A stretch of 17,689 nucleotides of DNA from JAHFOW01 sp046350595 (GCA_046350595.1 JAXMAC010000074.1:1-17689); one strand, 5' to 3'; positions 1 to 8,366 are shown, counted from the first letter of the stretch. Numbers and translations: made by a program. The notes: generated from the sequence alone by a model not told the origin.

Positions 1-13
1 GAGGAGAATTCCG

Positions 14-158
14 ATGAAACAAAGAAGAATAAAAAATTGGTTCCAGTAGCATTATGGAAAGGTTACATTAGCTCATGGTAAATTCTTTATATCTTTTGTT
101 CTTTTCATCAGTTTACATTCCACACTTCTCCAGGCTGAAGAATTTTCTGAAAAAAAAA
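14..158 (+). other. Displaced signal-peptide segment of the outer-membrane protein gene
   Basis: A GAGGAG ribosome-binding site at 1-6 sits 7 nt before an ATG at 14. Reading from this ATG gives MKQRRIKNWFQ, a TAG stop at 47-49, and then, in the same frame, HGKFFISFVLFISLHSTLLQ followed by AEEFSEK. This is a good Sec signal peptide with a basic start, a hydrophobic core and a small-residue cleavage region. It runs into a 9-A tract at 150-158. Removing one A joins it to PDLTLSNFFSEGW of the next entry. I infer that this is the true N-terminus of the barrel protein, separated by a +1 insertion in the A tract and interrupted by one nonsense codon. Whether these are mutations or sequencing errors cannot be told from one sequence. 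Confidence 0.6.
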
Positions 159-953
159 CCAGACCTTACCCTTTCAAACTTTTTTTCCGAAGGTTGGAAA
201 TTTGGTCAATGGGAAGAGCCAGAGCAGGAACCAGACCAGTCTCCCAGGTTCCGTCTCCTCAAGATCCCTGCCACAGTCTTCGAGCGTGAGGTGCGTATGA
301 ATTACTCGTTCACCAATAACGGCGATAGGGGTAAGCTTGATGAGCACGAATGGGAGTTTGAATTTGAAATGCCTGTCAGTCGAAAACTTTTAATAGAAGT
401 TGAACCGGCAATTGTATCGATATCCCCAAAGAACGATAATGATCACCGTGGCTTTGGTGATACCTCATTTATAACCAGAGTAATGCTTATGGAGACACAC
501 AATACAACACTACTATCTCTCCTGGATGTAAAATTTCCTACTGGAAATGAAGACCTTGGTTTAGGAAGTGGTATGACTACTATTAGCCCCGGCATTGGTA
601 TGTGGAGAGATATTGGTGGACATTTTGCCCTCCACAGCTTCTTTGGGCTTGATATCCCGGCCGGGGGTAAATCCGATGAGGATTCGGATACTACAGTTAA
701 CTATGGCGCCGCCCTGACCAAGACTGTTACACCAAAAGATACACCACTCTTCGGAAATCTCACCTTTTTTGTTGAATTCAACGGAAGTTCAGATATGGGA
801 ACTAATGATGATACTACGGTGGTAAGCATTCTTCCTGGCGTCAGGTGGAATCTTGGGCACGGATTCTGTCTCATGCCGGGAGTGGAATTTCCCATAACTG
901 GAAGGGATGAATTTGACAACAGAATTTGGTTTAGTGTATTAAGGGATTTTTGA
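75..953 (+). CDS. Outer-membrane beta-barrel protein, MetA-pathway/transporter-like
   Basis: The protein probably forms a beta-barrel in the outer membrane. It has alternating hydrophobic/polar strands, a GFGDTSF motif, LLDVKFPTGNE, a TISPGIGMWRDIG segment and a terminal Phe, all typical of the family Pfam calls the phenol-degradation MetA transporter-like barrel (PF13557). I recognise the family but cannot name a substrate. The ATG at 75 opens the frame, but residues 1 to about 28 (MVNSLYLLFFSS onward) are probably not native, because a better signal peptide lies in another frame just upstream (14-158) and the shift point is the 9-A tract at 150-158. The reliable coding part starts near PDLTLSNFF at 159. 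The chromate-transporter gene follows after 31 bp on the same strand, so the two are likely co-transcribed. The family call is fairly sure and the start is not. Confidence 0.75.
   Translation: MVNSLYLLFFSSVYIPHFSRLKNFLKKKPDLTLSNFFSEGWKFGQWEEPEQEPDQSPRFRLLKIPATVFEREVRMNYSFTNNGDRGKLDEHEWEFEFEMPVSRKLLIEVEPAIVSISPKNDNDHRGFGDTSFITRVMLMETHNTTLLSLLDVKFPTGNEDLGLGSGMTTISPGIGMWRDIGGHFALHSFFGLDIPAGGKSDEDSDTTVNYGAALTKTVTPKDTPLFGNLTFFVEFNGSSDMGTNDDTTVVSILPGVRWNLGHGFCLMPGVEFPITGRDEFDNRIWFSVLRDF
150..158 (+). other. Homopolymer frameshift site (9 A)
   Basis: Upstream of this tract the signal-peptide frame ends in AEEFSEK. Downstream the beta-barrel frame begins PDLTLSNFF. With eight As instead of nine the two frames join as AEEFSEKKPDLTLSN. 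This is a single-base insertion in a homopolymer, the commonest indel in both mutation and sequencing. Programmed slippage is possible but nothing else supports it. Confidence 0.6.
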
Positions 954-984
954 GGTATAACAGATAAAAACCAGGAGTCTTGGC

Positions 985-2181
985 GTGAAAAGGAAATTAG
1001 ATTTATTAACACACTTGAAGGAACTTGCCGGCGTATTTTTTAAACTCGGCATAATTGGATTCGGCGGACCAGCCGCACATATAGCCATGATGGAGCATGA
1101 GGTCGTTAGTAAAAAGAATTGGATGACCAGAGAACACTTTCTGGACCTCATAGGTGCAACCAACCTGATCCCGGGTCCTAATTCAACTGAGATGGCAATG
1201 CACTGCGGATACCACAGGGCAGGATGGCTAGGTATGATTGTTGCAGGTCTTGGTTTTATCATCCCGGCAACACTGATAACAGGAGCCATAGCCTGGTTCT
1301 ACCAGCAATACGGTTCTATCCCCGATATCAAGCCAATTTGGTACGGCATCAGACCGGCTGTCCTTGCTATTATCATTAATGCAGTTTATAAGTTTGGCAA
1401 GAAGGCTTTGAAGAACTGGCAGTTGGGTATAGTCGGTGCAGCAGTGATGATTGCTTCTCTTGCTGGTATGAGTGAGGTCATTGTCCTCCTTGCAAGTGGA
1501 CTCCTTGGAATGTTCTGGCTTTCTTTTGGGCAAAAGATTGAGCATGTGAAACAATCTTTTTTTCCCTTGCCTCTCTTATCGGCAAAGCCAGGATATCTAA
1601 AGACTGCGATTGCCGCCACTGCCCTCTCTGCTGGACAAGTCGCTGGCAATGTATCACTGGTTAAACTCTTTCTGGTATTTCTGAAAATTGGATCTGTGCT
1701 TTTTGGCAGTGGTTATGTGTTAATTGCCTATCTTCAGGATGAAATCATCGACCGATTAGGGTGGCTTACACAACAGCAACTTGTCGATGCCATTGCTGTG
1801 GGACAATTTACCCCCGGGCCAGTTTCAAGTGCGGTCACCTTCGTTGGCTATCAGATTATCGGAATAAAAGGCGCTATACTTGCAACCATTGGTATGTTTT
1901 TGCCTTCTTTTTTCTTTGTAGCTATGCTGAATCCATTAATCCCGAAGATGAGGACTTCAAAGTGGGTATCCTGCTTTCTTGATTCAGTTAATGTAGGATC
2001 TGTGGCGATAATGGCGGTTGCGGTAATACAACTTGCCCGTGCCAGCCTTATTAACTGGCAGACATGGCTAATCGCACTCATGGGTGTTGCTGTTACGTTT
2101 ATATTCAAAAAAGTAAATACACTTTGGATCGTGATTGGAAGTTCGATTGTAGGTTACCTATTGACCTTAGTCAGGCTTTAA
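985..2181 (+). CDS. chrA: Chromate/anion transporter, ChrA (CHR) family
   Basis: ChrA proteins are inner-membrane proteins that export chromate, driven by the proton gradient; some members act on other oxyanions. The 398-aa length fits the long two-domain form. The first CHR domain (about residues 10-190) carries FGGPAAHIAMMEHEVV and NLIPGPNSTEMAMHCGY. The second (about 220-395) carries LFGSGYVLIAYLQDE and AVGQFTPGPVSSAVTFVGY. Both halves have the PGP signature, and long hydrophobic segments suggest about ten or more membrane helices. The start is a GTG with AGGAG at 973-977, 7 nt upstream. The gene follows the barrel-protein gene by 31 bp, and rnpA begins only 12 bp after its stop, so all three may share a transcript. 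Substrate is inferred from the family alone. No chrB-like regulator is visible nearby. Confidence 0.93.
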   Translation: MKRKLDLLTHLKELAGVFFKLGIIGFGGPAAHIAMMEHEVVSKKNWMTREHFLDLIGATNLIPGPNSTEMAMHCGYHRAGWLGMIVAGLGFIIPATLITGAIAWFYQQYGSIPDIKPIWYGIRPAVLAIIINAVYKFGKKALKNWQLGIVGAAVMIASLAGMSEVIVLLASGLLGMFWLSFGQKIEHVKQSFFPLPLLSAKPGYLKTAIAATALSAGQVAGNVSLVKLFLVFLKIGSVLFGSGYVLIAYLQDEIIDRLGWLTQQQLVDAIAVGQFTPGPVSSAVTFVGYQIIGIKGAILATIGMFLPSFFFVAMLNPLIPKMRTSKWVSCFLDSVNVGSVAIMAVAVIQLARASLINWQTWLIALMGVAVTFIFKKVNTLWIVIGSSIVGYLLTLVRL

Positions 2182-2193
2182 CAAACAAAAATT

Positions 2194-2544
2194 ATGAATT
2201 ATCATTTTACAAAATCCGAACATTTAACCAAAAAGAAAGAATTTGAAAGAGTTTTTAATGTGGGAAAGGTAATCAAAAATGAGTTTGTCGTTCTTTATGT
2301 GACACGAAACGACTTTCCGCATTCCCGTCTAGGGCTTGTGGTGAGTAAAAAGGTGGGAAATGCTGTGCGGCGCAATCGCGCCAAGCGGCTGCTCAGAGAG
2401 GTATACCGGTTGAATAAAGATCTGCTTACCGTACATGTCGATATAATAGCCATACCACGGCAACCATTTACAACCGATCTGAAGCTGTCTGATATTGAAG
2501 AAGGGTTTAGGAAATTATTGTTGAAAATTAGTGGAGATTTCTGA
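2194..2544 (+). CDS. rnpA: Ribonuclease P protein component
   Basis: RnpA is the small basic protein subunit of RNase P, which together with the catalytic RNA trims the 5' leader of tRNA precursors. The 116-aa length is normal. The start FTKSEHLTKKKEFERVF matches the usual N-terminal motif, and the RNR signature region NAVRRNRAKRLLREVYR is intact. The ATG at 2194 gives the expected N-terminus, but the upstream bases are A-rich with no clear Shine-Dalgarno, so translation may be coupled to chrA, whose stop is 12 bp away. In most bacteria rnpA follows rpmH and precedes yidD/yidC; here none of these is present on either side. A transporter gene directly upstream is unusual and suggests local rearrangement. 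Confidence 0.95.
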   Translation: MNYHFTKSEHLTKKKEFERVFNVGKVIKNEFVVLYVTRNDFPHSRLGLVVSKKVGNAVRRNRAKRLLREVYRLNKDLLTVHVDIIAIPRQPFTTDLKLSDIEEGFRKLLLKISGDF

Positions 2545-2647
2545 TTTTACTGAAAGAATTAAAATACTTGCAATCTTCTTCATTATTGTTTAATTTTGTC
2601 TCAAGGTAAAAATACCCATTTCCTATCATCTGCTGAGGAGAAATTAC

Positions 2648-4777
2648 ATGCGCCAATATCTTATTGCTGTATTGCTCTGTTTCACTATATGTGCCGGACT
2701 TGACGGAGCGTGGATCTGTGCCGGCGAGACTTCACAGCCTGCCGTCACAGCCCCGGACGTTAAAAAAATCGTCCTGTATAAACACGGCATGGGATATTTC
2801 GAAAGGCATGGAAAGGTAACCGGCAATGCAACGGTTTCACTTCCATTTAAGACAGAACAGATGAAAGATCTGCTGGCCAGTTTTTTTGTGTTAGACTTAA
2901 ATGGCGGAAAAATCAACGCGGTGCTCTACGATACGAGGGATCCTCTCAGCAAGCAGATCGAAGGCATCCTGATCAACGTTCCCGAAAACAATGCCCTGAG
3001 CCAATTTCTCGTGCAACTTAAAGGAGCAAGACTTATCGTTTCGGCAGCCGGAGAAAAGATCAGCGGACGAATTCTGGGGGTGGAGCCGGTCACTGAGCAG
3101 AGCAACGACGGTCGCACCTTACGTCAGCAATATAAGCTTGTGCTGCTGACCGATAGCGGAGCAATCAGGTCTGTGGACTTGTATTCCATCACGGAGTTTT
3201 CATTGCTGGATGCGGCATTACAGAGGTACCTGGAACGATTGCTGGCGATTACGCTTGATGCAAAATACACGGACCGAAAGACTGTCACCATTCAGGCCCG
3301 GGGCGATGGCGAACGCGAACTGCGCATCGGCTATCTTATCGAGCAGCCGATTTGGAAGGCTTCGTACCGCATCCTGCTCAATGCTGACGTCAAGGCTGAC
3401 GCATTGTTACAAGGATGGGCATTGACCGAGAACAACACGGAAGACGATTGGAAGGACGTCGATCTCTCCTTCGTCGCAGGCAATCCGCTGTCGTATATCA
3501 TGGACCTGTATTCTCCCTACTATCCCCAGCGACCAACTGTTCCGATTCCGGCCATGACGGGTCTGGCTGTGGACTGGGGCGCTGCGCCTGAAGCCACAGC
3601 GGTTGGAGGTTTTCAAAAAACCGCCGGGCTGCCAGGTGATAACAATGCCAAATATATGGCTATGGATACGAAAAATAGACCATCCAGCCGCAGAAAATCC
3701 GCAGAAATGGACACGGCAGCTCTGTACGCCCCTTCTGAAATCGAGGTGGCGGCCAAGCCGACGGCAGAACTGGCCGGGCAGAGCATGGCAGTAATGGCAA
3801 CGGGAACAAAAGTCGGAGAGCTTTTTAGTTATCATGCCGGGGAGAAAGTATCTATCCCCCGTGGGAAAGCCGCGATGGTGCCCATTATCTCGCAAAAAGT
3901 AAAAGGCGAACGTGTGGTTTACTACAAGGGCGTATTTTCGCCCAAGCCGGTCGATGCCTACGTGCTGAAAAACGATACCGATCTGACACTGGAAGCCGGC
4001 GCTATTACCTTTTTTGAAGAATCAACTTCTCTGGGGAGTGGGATTCTTTCGCATGTGCTGATACCCGGTGCAAAGGAAATTCTGCCGTTTGCACTTGACA
4101 CAGCCGTCACGTTGACCCCTGAGCTGCAATCCAACCGCCAACCGGAATATAGAGGTATCCTTGCCAACGGGTATTTGACGCTAACCTCCGTCGAAACCAT
4201 GACCAATACGTGGAGAATCGCCAACAAAGGAAAAGAAGAAAAGACGGTCATTTTCGATCAACCCATGAATAACGAGTTCAAACTGACCGAGCCTGCCAGG
4301 GCGGAAGATGAAGTGGAAGGACATTATCGTTTCCGGGTCACGGTGAAGGCGGCAGAATCAAAGGAATTTAAGGTGATCGAGCGCCGCGATGTCGAGCAAA
4401 CGTTCTTTTTAACCAATCTTTCGGAAGACAAGATACTCTTCTATGCCCAACAACAGTATTTCAGCGACAAAGCCAGGGCGTTCTTCAGAGAGCTGGCCGA
4501 TCTGCAGGCACAGAAGGCGGACGTCGTACGACAGATTCGAAACGTTCAGGGTCAGACACAGCGTTTGACAGAGGAACAGAACCGGCTTCGTCAGAACCTG
4601 ACCGCCTTACGCGAGAGTCCGAGTGAAGAAAATATTCGTGCGAAATGGGTAAAAAACCTGGCTGACACGGAAGAGAAACTGGTAGCACTCCGGGAACAGC
4701 TTGACAACTTTAACATAAAGCAACGTACCCTCGAAGAACAACTTAATAAAAAAGTGTTGGAGTATCAGGGACAGTAG
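2648..4777 (+). CDS. Secreted DUF4139 domain protein with C-terminal coiled coil
   Basis: The function is not known. Residues 1 to about 26 form a Sec signal peptide (MRQYLIAVLLCFTICAG), so the protein is exported. The motif IVLYKHGMGYFERHGKV at about 41-57 and the segment IGYLIEQPIWKASYRILL mark the DUF4139 family (PF13598, the family related to the mucoidy-inhibitor MuiA-like proteins). After about residue 612 the chain turns into a charged, heptad-like stretch (LADLQAQKADVVRQIRN to EQLDNFNIKQRTLEEQL), predicted coiled coil up to about 705. A strong GAGGAG site at 2635-2640 lies 7 nt before the ATG. The gene stands alone, with a convergent pepF downstream. Base composition is clearly higher in GC than in the large helicase gene (a spot count at 3421-3480 gives 32 of 60). 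Confidence 0.85.
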   Translation: MRQYLIAVLLCFTICAGLDGAWICAGETSQPAVTAPDVKKIVLYKHGMGYFERHGKVTGNATVSLPFKTEQMKDLLASFFVLDLNGGKINAVLYDTRDPLSKQIEGILINVPENNALSQFLVQLKGARLIVSAAGEKISGRILGVEPVTEQSNDGRTLRQQYKLVLLTDSGAIRSVDLYSITEFSLLDAALQRYLERLLAITLDAKYTDRKTVTIQARGDGERELRIGYLIEQPIWKASYRILLNADVKADALLQGWALTENNTEDDWKDVDLSFVAGNPLSYIMDLYSPYYPQRPTVPIPAMTGLAVDWGAAPEATAVGGFQKTAGLPGDNNAKYMAMDTKNRPSSRRKSAEMDTAALYAPSEIEVAAKPTAELAGQSMAVMATGTKVGELFSYHAGEKVSIPRGKAAMVPIISQKVKGERVVYYKGVFSPKPVDAYVLKNDTDLTLEAGAITFFEESTSLGSGILSHVLIPGAKEILPFALDTAVTLTPELQSNRQPEYRGILANGYLTLTSVETMTNTWRIANKGKEEKTVIFDQPMNNEFKLTEPARAEDEVEGHYRFRVTVKAAESKEFKVIERRDVEQTFFLTNLSEDKILFYAQQQYFSDKARAFFRELADLQAQKADVVRQIRNVQGQTQRLTEEQNRLRQNLTALRESPSEENIRAKWVKNLADTEEKLVALREQLDNFNIKQRTLEEQLNKKVLEYQGQ

Positions 4778-4866
4778 CGAAGGGTAGTATTGTTAAGAAT
4801 ATATACGCAGGGATCGGATAATTGATTAAAATCGCAGGTGAAAAGATATAATCCACACATGTCATT

Positions 4867-6651
4867 TTATAATGATTTGTATTCTGCCAGTAATTTCCTG
4901 AATTTGTCAACCGTCACCTTATACGCCTCTTTTCTGGTAAGGTCGACCCCGGCATTTCCCAGAATTTCAAGCGGTTCTTTATGTGATCCTGCCCCCAGAA
5001 ATGTCAGATAATCTTCGACAGCGCCTTTTTCACCGGAAGATACACGCTCAGACAACGCTATTGCCGCTGACAGACTGGTAGCATATTTGTAGACATAAAA
5101 GGCATTGTAAAAATGGGGAATCCTCGCCCACTCGTAGTTTAACTGCTCATCAATAACCATTCCCTTGCCCAGATAGGCTTCAAGATTTTTCCGGTAAATG
5201 TCCGTTATGGTTTTTGCGATCAGCGCCTTGCCGGATTCTGCCATCTCATGAATATCTTTCTCAAAGTTTGCGAACATGGTCTGTCTGAAGAAGGTTGCCT
5301 CTATGCGTTTCATGTTGTGATACAGAAAGAATTTCTTCTCTTCGGCGGATTCGGCAATCTTTGACATGTGATCAAACAGTAAAGCTTCATTGAATGTCGA
5401 GGCTATCTCAGCCAGAAAGATGGGATTTTGATAATAAATGTATGGTTGATTTTCAATGGAGTAATCCCGATGCAGACAATGACCGAACTCATGTGCAAAT
5501 GTCGAGACATCAGAGAACTTCTCTGTGTAATTCAGGAAAACTAATCCCCGGCTCGCATAACTTCCCCAGGAAAACGCCCCTGACCTTTTGCCCGGAGATT
5601 CATATACGTCAATTACCCGTGCACGAACAGTAGCGTCGTACTTTCTGAGATATTCTGCGCCGAGGGGTTCAATCGCTGTACGAACCAGTTCCAGCGCCTC
5701 TTCATAGGAATATTTCTTATCAAAATCTTTAACCAGGGGAACATAATTATCATAAAAGTGTAATGCTTCAATTCCAAGCTCCCCCTGTTTCAGCGCATTG
5801 AACTCACCGATTACATCAATATTCTCTTTTGCAACCTCCACGAGATTACTGAATACCGTCGTTGGCGAGTAGTCGGGAAACATGGCCATTTCCAGCATCG
5901 ACGAGTAGTTACGGACCTTCGCCAGCTTAATATTTGCAAGTACGTTAGCAGCATAGGTATTTGCCAGTACATCAATATTCTGCCGGTACGGCTGGTAATA
6001 GTGATCAAACGCTTTTTGCCGGAGCGCCCGGTCGGGTGATTCTAATAGTTGCGCGTACTTTGCATGAGTGAGGCGGATGGTTTCTCCCTTATGTTCGAAT
6101 TCCCCGAATGAAATATTGTTATTATGAAAGGCTGAAAAAATATCATCTGGCTTTCCCAGTGCAATTTCCAGTTCCGCTAAAACAGTTTCCGTTTCTTCAG
6201 AAAGGATATGAGGCTTGTATCGGGCATAGCTTTCCAGAAAGAAGCGATACCCTGCCAGATGAGAATTTTTATGAATCATGGTATCGATATCGTCCAGTGA
6301 TAAAGAGGACAACTCTTTTTTTATGAAAACGGTCTCTGCGGAAATCTTTGAAACAAGCAGTTCGATACGGCCTTTCATCTCTTCGTATATAGCATTTCTG
6401 GTATCCTCAAAAAAACGGACGTTCGCGTATACATACAAATTTTCTCTCATGATCGAGTGGTTAATATAAAACTGCATGAACTGTTCGAGTTTGCGGGAAT
6501 CAGTGAGAGAGCCTTTGAACCCGATGAGTTGAGGAAGTCCCTTTTCCACCTTTCGGTAGTCTTCTTCCCAATAGTCGTCCGATGCATACAAAACTGACAA
6601 TTCCCATTTGTATTTATCTTCTATTTGATCTCTGGTTTTATTCTTGTTCAT
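4867..6651 (-). CDS. pepF: Oligoendopeptidase F, M3 family metallopeptidase
   Basis: This is a cytoplasmic zinc endopeptidase that cuts short peptides, usually in peptide turnover. The 594-aa length is normal for the M3B family. The zinc motif HEFGH is at residues 387-391 within TFAHEFGHCLHRDYS. The third ligand is probably E415 in FLAEIASTFNE. The N-terminal helical part (EDKYKWELSVLYASDDYW) is typical of PepF. There is no signal peptide. The ATG at 6651 has no well-placed ribosome-binding site; a GGAG lies about 16 nt upstream. The first 13 codons recur, with one substitution, as an isolated relic at 15760-15801. No obvious terminator hairpin was seen in the 89 bp between this gene and the convergent DUF4139 gene. 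Confidence 0.95.
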   Translation of the reverse strand: MNKNKTRDQIEDKYKWELSVLYASDDYWEEDYRKVEKGLPQLIGFKGSLTDSRKLEQFMQFYINHSIMRENLYVYANVRFFEDTRNAIYEEMKGRIELLVSKISAETVFIKKELSSLSLDDIDTMIHKNSHLAGYRFFLESYARYKPHILSEETETVLAELEIALGKPDDIFSAFHNNNISFGEFEHKGETIRLTHAKYAQLLESPDRALRQKAFDHYYQPYRQNIDVLANTYAANVLANIKLAKVRNYSSMLEMAMFPDYSPTTVFSNLVEVAKENIDVIGEFNALKQGELGIEALHFYDNYVPLVKDFDKKYSYEEALELVRTAIEPLGAEYLRKYDATVRARVIDVYESPGKRSGAFSWGSYASRGLVFLNYTEKFSDVSTFAHEFGHCLHRDYSIENQPYIYYQNPIFLAEIASTFNEALLFDHMSKIAESAEEKKFFLYHNMKRIEATFFRQTMFANFEKDIHEMAESGKALIAKTITDIYRKNLEAYLGKGMVIDEQLNYEWARIPHFYNAFYVYKYATSLSAAIALSERVSSGEKGAVEDYLTFLGAGSHKEPLEILGNAGVDLTRKEAYKVTVDKFRKLLAEYKSL

Positions 6652-6775
6652 ATATTTATTTTGGAGGCTCCCCTGACCCCACCATCAAATACCAAAGAGG
6701 CAATTCAGGATACCTTTGTTTTCCTCTTATAAATTAGGTCTTACACAGGATTTTGTTGTAGCGCAGATCGGCCAC

Positions 6776-6841
6776 AAACAGTTCAAACAGTTTAAACTGT
6801 TTGAAATGCTTGAACTGTTTGAACTGCTTGAACCGTTTAAT
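6776..6841. repeat. 9-nt repeat array with a perfect 24-bp palindrome
   Basis: On the plus strand the unit CTGTTTGAA or a near variant is repeated five times head to tail at 6797-6841 (ctgtttgaa, atgcttgaa, ctgtttgaa, ctgcttgaa, ccgtttaat). Immediately before it, inverted copies of the same unit (CAGTTCAAA, CAGTTT) occur at 6779-6793. Where the two orientations meet there is a perfect palindrome, 6782-6805, with TTCAAACAGTTT as its left half. The array lies in the intergenic space between the pepF start and the stop of the DEAD-box gene. In the transcript of the DEAD-box gene it could form a long hairpin 3' of the coding region. No T tract follows, so it is not a standard intrinsic terminator. 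Confidence 0.85.
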
Positions 6842-6890
6842 CTGTACAGAACGATTTGTATTGAAATTCCCATACATAATAATCGCTGTT

Positions 6891-8099
6891 TTATTTCTCC
6901 TCTGTTTTTCTTCTTCCCTTAGTGGTATGTGGACGAAAGTATCTTTTTCTTTTTTGAGTTTTCGGTTCCTGACGTGTGTTGTTTTCGAAAAGAGGATCAT
7001 TTCCAACCCAGTGGGGAGTGATCTTTTTACTGCGAAGCAGTTCGCGAAGCCGGGAAAGATCATGCCTGGACACAAAGGTAAAGGCCTTCCCCTTCCGTCC
7101 CATGCGACCGGTACGGCCGGTACGATGTGTATACTGCTCGTCGTCTCTCGGGAAATTCCAGTTAATCACATGTGAAACATGCGAAAAATCAAGCCCCTTT
7201 CCTGCAACATCGCTCGCAATAAGATAGCGGATCTTGCCGCTCCTGAACTTCCTGATAATCGAAGAACGTTTGTCCTGGATGAGCCCCGCATGCATATAAT
7301 CAATGTCTTTGAAATCTTTCCTCATGGAGTGGAACAACGTATCGACCATGTGCCGGGCATTACAAAAAATGAGCACCTGATTAACATCTTCTCCTTCAAG
7401 ATACTTGATGAGTTCTGCCTGCTTTTGTTTTGGGTGGGCATAGGCGAAATAATGCTCAATGCTCTCCGGCGCCGCCCTCTCTGTAATAAGGGAGATATGT
7501 TGTGGATCACGCAAACAGTCATGTGCGAGCTTTTTGATATCGTCCGGCATCGTCGCTGAGAAAAGGAGCGTCTGATGTTTATGCAGGATGCATGACATAA
7601 TAAATTCAATATCTTCGAGGAATCCCACCTTTAAAAGTTCATCCGCCTCATCGAGGATGGCGCATTTCACCTGCGCAAAAGAAAGTATCCCAACGTGTAA
7701 TAGATCAATAAGCCGTCCCGGTGTTGCGACCAGAATATGTACTCCCTGTTTAAGCTTTTCTATCTGAGTACTTTTATCAAAACCACCATACACCGCATAA
7801 GGGATCACGTCAGTCTGTGCCGCGATCTTCTGTATCTCTGCCACATACTGCATACACAATTCACGTGTCGGGACAAGCACAAGTCCCTGAATGGCATTAA
7901 GAGAAGGATCGACTTTCTGGATAAGCGGGATCGCACAGGCGGCCGTCTTTCCCGACCCGGTCTCGGCGAGAGCACAAAGATCCTGCCCTGAGAAAATTAC
8001 CGGATATGTCGCTTCCTGAATAGGGGTCATTTCATCATATCCCATCTTTTTCAGCGCTTTGAGGATGTTTGAAGGAAGGTCTATTTCGCTAAACTTCAT
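6891..8099 (-). CDS. DEAD-box ATP-dependent RNA helicase
   Basis: DEAD-box proteins unwind short RNA duplexes using ATP, in ribosome assembly, mRNA decay or cold adaptation. All motifs are present: Q motif region MTPIQEATYP (about 24-33), motif I AETGSGKT (45-52), PTREL (77-81), TPGR (126-129), DEAD (150-153), SAT (181-183), and motif VI HRTGRTGR (325-332). The 402 aa end in a basic tail (KRKRYFRPHTTKGRRKTEEK), a likely RNA-binding extension as in RhlE/CsdA-type proteins; the exact subfamily is not clear. The ATG at 8099 gives the expected KFSEIDLPSNILKAL start. A DUF3820 gene ends 48 bp upstream on the same strand, so the two may be co-transcribed. Confidence 0.95.
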   Translation of the reverse strand: MKFSEIDLPSNILKALKKMGYDEMTPIQEATYPVIFSGQDLCALAETGSGKTAACAIPLIQKVDPSLNAIQGLVLVPTRELCMQYVAEIQKIAAQTDVIPYAVYGGFDKSTQIEKLKQGVHILVATPGRLIDLLHVGILSFAQVKCAILDEADELLKVGFLEDIEFIMSCILHKHQTLLFSATMPDDIKKLAHDCLRDPQHISLITERAAPESIEHYFAYAHPKQKQAELIKYLEGEDVNQVLIFCNARHMVDTLFHSMRKDFKDIDYMHAGLIQDKRSSIIRKFRSGKIRYLIASDVAGKGLDFSHVSHVINWNFPRDDEQYTHRTGRTGRMGRKGKAFTFVSRHDLSRLRELLRSKKITPHWVGNDPLFENNTRQEPKTQKRKRYFRPHTTKGRRKTEEK

Positions 8100-8147
8100 G
8101 TGTTCTTATCTTTCTTTTTTTAAAGTTTGAAATTCATTAACATTGAA

Positions 8148-8366
8148 TTAGCGTAGTGGATTTAATAAGTATTCCAGTCCATTCAGCCTGATTTCATAGA
8201 CACACTCAAGCATATTCCCTAATTCACCTTTCGGGAATCCCTGTTGGGCAAACCACACAATATACGCCTCTGGCAAATCAATCAGCAACCGCCCTTTGTA
8301 TTTACCAAACGGCATACGTGTCCGCACAATCTTTAAAAGATACTCTTTATCAGTTAAATTAGACAT
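8148..8366 (-). CDS. DUF3820 / QSregVF family small protein
   Basis: A 72-aa protein with the compact motif MPFGKYKGRLLIDLPEAYIV (residues 18-37) followed by WFAQQGFPKGELG. This is the hallmark of the DUF3820 family (PF12843, named after a putative quorum-sensing regulated virulence factor). The same fold-like FGKYKG motif occurs in exonuclease-associated proteins, but the biochemical role is unknown. The gene probably heads a transcript with the DEAD-box helicase 48 bp downstream. No strong ribosome-binding site precedes the ATG at 8366. A short GC-rich hairpin lies 22-40 nt upstream. Confidence 0.85.
   Translation of the reverse strand: MSNLTDKEYLLKIVRTRMPFGKYKGRLLIDLPEAYIVWFAQQGFPKGELGNMLECVYEIRLNGLEYLLNPLR

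Noticed and set aside
2545..2647. A sigma70-like promoter before the DUF4139 gene (TTGCAA at 2568, TAATTT at 2591)
   Set aside because: The -10 match is only 3 of 6 in an AT-rich stretch; too weak to list.
3407..3895. 162-aa minus-strand frame inside the DUF4139 gene
   Set aside because: It is a shadow of a well-supported gene; its His/Arg/Cys-rich composition is typical of antisense reading of a GC-richer gene.
6782..6805. The 24-bp palindrome as an intrinsic terminator of the DEAD-box gene
   Set aside because: The stem is AT-rich and no T tract follows on either strand, so the standard mechanism does not fit.
6716..7075. Open frames on both strands across the 9-nt array (Leu/Phe/Asn-rich one way, Phe-Lys-Gln-rich the other)
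   Set aside because: They are kept open by the 9-nt period and overlap the end of the DEAD-box gene; their composition is an artefact of the repeat.
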